38,812 nt of DNA, taken from NCBI RefSeq assembly GCF_002848135.1, contig NZ_PKGB01000019.1, positions 1 to 38,812 on the forward strand, written 5' to 3'. Under the pieces are notes generated by a model. It made no database searches. It saw only the letters and a list, made by a program, of their open reading frames with translations, and had not been told where the DNA came from. This DNA is from Hydrogenovibrio sp. SC-1. Lineage in GTDB: Bacteria > Pseudomonadota > Gammaproteobacteria > Thiomicrospirales > Thiomicrospiraceae. Position 1 is the stretch's first letter, and every line of letters starts with the position of its first letter. The translations under genes and the position numbers were made by a program. This document shows positions 34,469 through 38,812 of the stretch, piece after piece.

Positions 34469-35785
34469 ATGGCTAACCAGCAAATTAATATCCCGGATAT
34501 CGGTGATTTTGATGAAGTCGAAGTTATTGAAGTTTTAGTCGCTGAAGGCGATGAAGTCGAGGTTGATGATTCGTTATTGACTCTAGAATCGGACAAAGCA
34601 ACCATGGAAATTCCAGCACCTACTGCTGGAAAAATTACCAAAGTGATGGTCAATATCGGTGACAAGGTGAGTGAAGGAACGGTGGTTTTTGAAATCGAAG
34701 CCTCGGCTTCGGCGGATGAAACTCCGGCAGAAAAACCGGCACCTGCTCCTGAAAAGGCACCCGAAGTTGCTAAAGAAGCTCCTAAACCAGCGGCTGAAAC
34801 GGCACCTGCGCCAGCGGCAATGCCTTCACCAACTGCTCAAGCTTTAACCAAACCGATTAATGCTCAAGCAATGGGTGCTGCATCTCACGCATCACCATCG
34901 GTCAGAGCCTTTGCCCGTAAATTAGGTGTCGATTTAACCTCGGTAACGGGGTCTGGTCCTAAGGGACGCATTCAGCAAACCGATGTTGAGTCCGCCATTA
35001 AAGCCGTTATGCAAGGCAATGCGGGTGCCGCATCTGCACAAGGCGGAATGGGGATTCCATCCGTACCAGAAATCGACTTCAGCCAATTTGGTGAAACCGA
35101 AACGGTTGAATTGGGTCGTATCAAGAAAATCTCTGGCAAGTTCTTACAAACCAGCTGGTTAAATGTTCCGCATGTGACCCAGTTTGATGAATGTGACATC
35201 ACTGAAATGGATGCGTTCCGTAAGAGTATGAAAGCCCAAGCGGAAAAAGAAGGTGTTAAATTAACGCCATTGGTCTTCGTGATGAAAGCGGTGGTCAAAG
35301 CACTTCAAGACTTCCCAAATTTCAATGCTTCTTTATCACCAGACAGTCAATCTTTAATTAAAAAGCACTATTACAATATTGGTGTTGCGGTCGATACGCC
35401 GAATGGTCTGGTTGTTCCAGTGTTCCGTGATGTCGATAAAAAAGGCATTTATGAATTGTCACGTGAGTTAATGGAAATATCTGGCAAAGCGCGCGATGGT
35501 AAATTAACACCGAAAGATATGTCTGGCGGTACCTTCACCATTTCTAGCTTAGGCGGTATCGGTGGCACCCAGTTTACGCCAATTGTGAACGCGCCTGAAG
35601 TTGCAATTATGGGGCTTTCAAAAGCCAAAATGCAACCTGTTTGGAATGGCTCTGAATTTGAACCGCGTTTGGTCATGCCATTCAGCGTTTCTTATGACCA
35701 CCGTGTGGTCGACGGGGCTGAAGGGGTTCGCTTTACCACCACGGTCGGTCAGTATTTAACTGATCTACGCCAATTGATTCTGTAA
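34469..35785 (+). CDS. aceF: Dihydrolipoyl acetyltransferase (E2) of pyruvate dehydrogenase
   Basis: AceF is the core of the complex and transfers acetyl from its lipoyl arm to CoA. The 438-residue protein has one lipoyl domain (about 1-78, lipoyl Lys43 in ESDKATM), an Ala/Pro-rich flexible linker, a peripheral subunit-binding domain (SPSVRAFARKLGVDL) and the catalytic domain (about 205-438) with DHRVVDG, catalytic His411. E. coli AceF has three lipoyl domains, so this one is a compact form. It starts at ATG 34469, with AAGGAA upstream, and is followed by lpd after 12 bp. Confidence 0.97.
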   Translation: MANQQINIPDIGDFDEVEVIEVLVAEGDEVEVDDSLLTLESDKATMEIPAPTAGKITKVMVNIGDKVSEGTVVFEIEASASADETPAEKPAPAPEKAPEVAKEAPKPAAETAPAPAAMPSPTAQALTKPINAQAMGAASHASPSVRAFARKLGVDLTSVTGSGPKGRIQQTDVESAIKAVMQGNAGAASAQGGMGIPSVPEIDFSQFGETETVELGRIKKISGKFLQTSWLNVPHVTQFDECDITEMDAFRKSMKAQAEKEGVKLTPLVFVMKAVVKALQDFPNFNASLSPDSQSLIKKHYYNIGVAVDTPNGLVVPVFRDVDKKGIYELSRELMEISGKARDGKLTPKDMSGGTFTISSLGGIGGTQFTPIVNAPEVAIMGLSKAKMQPVWNGSEFEPRLVMPFSVSYDHRVVDGAEGVRFTTTVGQYLTDLRQLIL

Positions 35786-35797
35786 TCGGAGAAGTAT

Positions 35798-37570
35798 ATG
35801 AGTAAGATTGTTGACATCCTGATTCCAGATATCGGCGACTTTGCCGAAGTGGATGTAATCGAAGTATTGGTCTCTGCAGGTGAAGAAGTTATTCAAGATG
35901 ACTCACTATTAACCTTAGAGTCAGACAAAGCCACCATGGAAATTCCAGCACCTTATACCGGTCGTATTGTGGAAATGCAAATTGCCGTGGGCGATAAGGT
36001 CAAAGAAGGCTCGCTGGTTGGTAAAATCGAAATTGCCGATGTTGAAACCGTTTCTTCCAATGTCGAAGAAAGTGTTACCCCAGAACCAGCACCTGAAAAA
36101 TCAACCAATACCCCAGCACCACAAGCCGTTTCGGCGGCAGACTTACCCGATACTGATATGCAATGCGACGTCTTGGTTCTCGGTTCTGGCCCTGGTGGCT
36201 ACACAGCCGCATTCCGCGCAGCGGATTTAGGCAAAAAAGTGGTGATGATTGAGCGATATGAAAATATCGGTGGTGTTTGCTTAAATGTCGGCTGTATTCC
36301 ATCAAAAGCGTTATTGCACATGTCTGTGGTATTAAACGAAACCCGTGAAATGGGTGCGCACGGCATTACCTTTGCCGAGCCAGAAATTGATACCAACAAA
36401 ATGCGAGCTTATAAAGATTCCGTCATCGGCAAGCTAACTGGCGGGCTAGCGGGTCTGGCGAAAGCACGTAAAGTTGAAGTCGTTCAAGGCTATGGTAAAT
36501 TCAGTTCTGCCAATACCGTCACGGTTGAGTTAGCAGAAGGCGGCACCAAAACCATCGCCTTTGAAAACGCCATTATCGCTGCCGGTTCTCGTGTTGTGAA
36601 ATTGCCATTTATTCCACATGACGATCCACGCGTCATGGACTCAACCGATGCGTTGGAACTGGAAGAAGTCCCAAAACGGATGTTGGTGATCGGTGGTGGC
36701 ATTATCGGACTGGAAATGGCACAAGTCTACAATTCACTGGGTGCAAGCATTACCGTGGTTGAATTGGGTGACACCATTATTCCGGGTGCAGATAAAGACA
36801 TCTCAAAACCCCTATTGAACAAGATCAAAAAGCAGTATGAGAATATCTACCTAAAATCAAAAGTCACTAATGTTGAAGCCAAAGATGAAGGCTTGGTGGT
36901 GACATTTGAAGGTAAAGACTGCCCAGAAACTGATACGTTTGATCGTATCTTGGTTGCGGTCGGTCGCGCACCAAACGGCAAATTGATTGATGCTGAAAAA
37001 GCCGGTGTGGCTGTCAATGATTGGGGCTTTATTGAGGTAGATGAGCGTCAAAAAACCAATGTCGATCACATCTACGCCATCGGCGATATTGTTGGTCAAC
37101 CCATGTTAGCGCATAAAGCGGTACACGAAGGGAAAGTGGCTGCAGAAGTTATTAACGGTATGCCAAGTGCCTTTACCCCAATGAGCATTCCATCGGTTGC
37201 CTACACCGACCCAGAAGTGGCTTGGGCAGGTAAAACCGAAGCCGAACTCAAAGCCGAAGGCATCGCTTATGAAAAAGGCGCTTTCCCTTGGGCAGCGTCT
37301 GGACGTAGCTTAAGTCTAGGGCGTGACGAAGGGGTGACCAAAGCACTCTTCTGTGCTGAAACCCACCGTCTACTCGGTTGCGGTATTGTCGGGCCTAATG
37401 CCGGTGAACTAATTGCCGAAGCCATGCTCGCCATTGAAATGGGCGCAGATATGCAAGACATCGGTCTCACCATCCATCCGCATCCAACGCTGAGTGAAAC
37501 GCTTTGTTTCGCAGCCGAAATGGCGGAAGGTACAATTACCGATCTCATGCCGCCAAAGAAAAAGAAATAG
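35798..37570 (+). CDS. lpd: Dihydrolipoyl dehydrogenase (E3) with N-terminal lipoyl domain
   Basis: Lpd reoxidises the dihydrolipoyl groups using FAD and NAD+. The 590-residue protein is longer than the usual E3 (about 475) because it carries its own lipoyl domain (about 1-80, Lys44 in ESDKATM), as in Neisseria and some other proteobacteria. The E3 part has the FAD fold VLGSGPGGYTAAFRAADLG, the redox disulfide C161-LNVG-C166, the NAD fold VIGGGIIGLEMAQVY and the C-terminal HPHPTLSE. The lipoyl part is nearly the same as in AceF. The gene ends the operon and is followed by an intrinsic terminator. Confidence 0.98.
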   Translation: MSKIVDILIPDIGDFAEVDVIEVLVSAGEEVIQDDSLLTLESDKATMEIPAPYTGRIVEMQIAVGDKVKEGSLVGKIEIADVETVSSNVEESVTPEPAPEKSTNTPAPQAVSAADLPDTDMQCDVLVLGSGPGGYTAAFRAADLGKKVVMIERYENIGGVCLNVGCIPSKALLHMSVVLNETREMGAHGITFAEPEIDTNKMRAYKDSVIGKLTGGLAGLAKARKVEVVQGYGKFSSANTVTVELAEGGTKTIAFENAIIAAGSRVVKLPFIPHDDPRVMDSTDALELEEVPKRMLVIGGGIIGLEMAQVYNSLGASITVVELGDTIIPGADKDISKPLLNKIKKQYENIYLKSKVTNVEAKDEGLVVTFEGKDCPETDTFDRILVAVGRAPNGKLIDAEKAGVAVNDWGFIEVDERQKTNVDHIYAIGDIVGQPMLAHKAVHEGKVAAEVINGMPSAFTPMSIPSVAYTDPEVAWAGKTEAELKAEGIAYEKGAFPWAASGRSLSLGRDEGVTKALFCAETHRLLGCGIVGPNAGELIAEAMLAIEMGADMQDIGLTIHPHPTLSETLCFAAEMAEGTITDLMPPKKKK

Positions 37571-37613
37571 CCAGGCCTTTATGCCCCTTGTGGGTATGGT
37601 TGTTTTTGATAAC

Positions 37614-37640
37614 AAAAAGCCCGCTTTATGCGGGTTTTTT
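37614..37640 (+). terminator. Intrinsic terminator after lpd
   Basis: AAAGCCCGC (37616-37624) pairs with GCGGGTTTT (about 37630-37638) around TTTAT, with more T residues to 37640. It ends the aceE-aceF-lpd operon. A partial copy of the repeated palindrome, CCAGGCCT, lies just after the lpd stop (37571-37578). Confidence 0.9.
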
Positions 37641-37767
37641 GTTTATTAAATTGCGCATTTATTTACTGTATTATGCTCTTGTTGATTAAGTGTGATTCGA
37701 CTTTACTCTGACTCAAAAACCATAATCAAGTCTTTCTAATTTGTACCATCTAACTAGAGGATGTTTT

Positions 37768-38631
37768 ATGTCGGAAGATTGGAAATTATTAATTGAAGCC
37801 ATTAACAATCTAAAGCAAGAATCAAGTTATTTAAAAGATTATGTATGGCCTATCGTATCAGGGATTTTTTCGGCACTTCTTGGTGCAGGAGTTGCGTTTT
37901 GGACTATAAAGCATCAGGAAAGGATGCAAGTAGAGAAAGATAAACTAGATAGCGGTAACTTGCTAATAATGCTGGTTTTGCAGGCTCAAAGCAGTTTAAT
38001 TGCTTGGAAGCATAATTATGCTCTTGCAATCCAAGAAGTTGATGATCCTATTCAAAGATTGCTTTACATCCCTAGGATGATAAGTAATGGCAATTCAATA
38101 GAGTATAAAGTTGAATCCATTATTTTTGCTGCAAAACAAGTTCCAGGAACAATGAAGGATTCTAGCTGGAGAAATATTGTAAGAATTTTCTCTATGATAG
38201 AGAACTATAATGAACTCCAAACTATTATGGCAAAACGAAGTATGTTGCATGAAAGGATTGTACAACTTATTACTGAATCACAGAGCGAGTCAAATATTGA
38301 GCTTGAAACACTTTTAAAAATAATACCGAATCAGACTTTGAAAGAAGCCATAGATTTAACAGAAAAAATGATTGTGTTTGTTGATGATTTAATAATAGAA
38401 ATGGTTAGCTTTCTTGATGCATTTCCTAAAATAATGCAAGAATCAATTCTCACTAAAAAAATAAAAAATTATGGAAGTGTAATAATGACTTCTTCACCAC
38501 CAAATCAATTTATACATCTTTATGATAGGTCTGTAGAAGTTGATTACAAAAAACTGGCTACCATTTTTCAAGAAAGTGAGGAAGTTGTTAGTACTTTATA
38601 TAAAGCTGGTCAAATGACATCTGAAAAATAA
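37768..38631 (+). CDS. Uncharacterised protein with one N-terminal membrane helix
   Basis: I do not recognise this family. I start it at ATG 37768 with AGAGGATG upstream; the TTG at 37741 is unlikely. The 287-residue protein has a short cytoplasmic-looking N-terminus with a coiled-coil-like start (LIEAINNLKQESSYLKDYV), one membrane helix (WPIVSGIFSALLGAGVAFW, about 29-48), then basic and charged residues (KHQERMQVEKDK) and a long helical, mostly charged part without signal for secretion. Codon use is AT-rich compared with its neighbours, which suggests it was acquired. It lies alone between two hairpins at the right edge, next to a CCAGGCCTGG palindrome. A role in surface sensing or defence is possible but is not supported by any motif. 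Confidence 0.75.
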   Translation: MSEDWKLLIEAINNLKQESSYLKDYVWPIVSGIFSALLGAGVAFWTIKHQERMQVEKDKLDSGNLLIMLVLQAQSSLIAWKHNYALAIQEVDDPIQRLLYIPRMISNGNSIEYKVESIIFAAKQVPGTMKDSSWRNIVRIFSMIENYNELQTIMAKRSMLHERIVQLITESQSESNIELETLLKIIPNQTLKEAIDLTEKMIVFVDDLIIEMVSFLDAFPKIMQESILTKKIKNYGSVIMTSSPPNQFIHLYDRSVEVDYKKLATIFQESEEVVSTLYKAGQMTSEK

Positions 38632-38812
38632 AATTATTGGGCTAGTAAAATGTAAGAATCAATGGGTCTGGCTCGATTGATTTGTATTCTGGTTAGCGAA
38701 TAAACAATCAAAACTGACCAGGCCTGGTTGTTTTTGAGCTTAAAAAAAAACCGCTTTGCAATTTTGTTTAGTGGGTTTCTTATGGTTTCAATCTCAGTTA
38801 AGTTGTGCTTTT
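38632..38812. other. Right-edge spacer with another palindrome copy
   Basis: No gene is seen. ACCAGGCCTGGT at 38717-38728 is flanked by CAAAAC and GTTTTTG, which extend its stem. A run of nine A residues near 38742-38750 could be the T-run of a minus-strand terminator for a gene beyond the window. Confidence 0.5.

Overview
The window reads as ordinary chromosome of a gammaproteobacterium of moderate, roughly mid-40s percent G+C. Several gene orders match the conserved gammaproteobacterial core: yrbG-kdsC-lptC-lptA-lptB-hpf, mlaFEDCB-ibaG-murA-hisG-hisD, petABC-radA, and aceE-aceF-lpd. The combination of a cytochrome bc1 complex, a short HisG, a lipoyl-fused dihydrolipoamide dehydrogenase and the general character of the proteins suggests a sulfur-oxidiser of the Thiomicrospira/Hydrogenovibrio/Thiomicrorhabdus group. 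That placement is an inference and was not tested by any search.

Layout: (a) 1-716 looks like the edge of an integrative element. It holds a truncated excisionase-like HTH gene, a divergent small XRE regulator, repeat-rich operator DNA and three 11-bp-spaced TGGGCAC iterons next to a CAT-anticodon tRNA (717-793). (b) 1091-3198 is a BaeSR-like two-component system. (c) 3199-3676 has no protein gene but carries a promoter, a probable c-di-GMP-I (GEMM) aptamer, further hairpins and a strong intrinsic terminator, so it looks like a riboswitch-headed non-coding transcript. (d) 3677-6930 holds prfC, a 47-residue membrane protein and convergent mgtE. (e) 7080-11051, minus strand, is the LPS-transport block lptCAB with kdsC, an antiporter and hpf; rpoN and kdsD are missing from their usual places. 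(f) 11184-20220, plus strand, is a DUF72-like gene, the Mla phospholipid-transport operon, a YadGH-type ABC exporter, ibaG, murA, hisG and hisD. (g) 20294-25238 holds a Nif3-like gene, petABC and radA. (h) 25333-28328, minus strand, holds an inositol-monophosphatase-family gene, a CorC/HlyC-type protein and a CcsA-like protein. (i) 28526-31352 holds ffh, an HAD phosphatase and rppH. (j) 31488-37570 is the pyruvate dehydrogenase operon with a long structured leader and two intercistronic hairpins. (k) 37768-38631 is an AT-rich gene for an unrecognised membrane protein.

The most striking global feature is a palindrome, CAGGCCTG (usually inside ACCAGGCCTGGT). It occurs nine times exactly, plus near matches, in 38.8 kb where fewer than one copy is expected. 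Many copies sit at gene ends as the core of terminator-like hairpins, in the way DNA-uptake sequences are distributed in Neisseria and Pasteurellaceae. This and the GEMM-headed non-coding transcript are the best candidates for undescribed biology.
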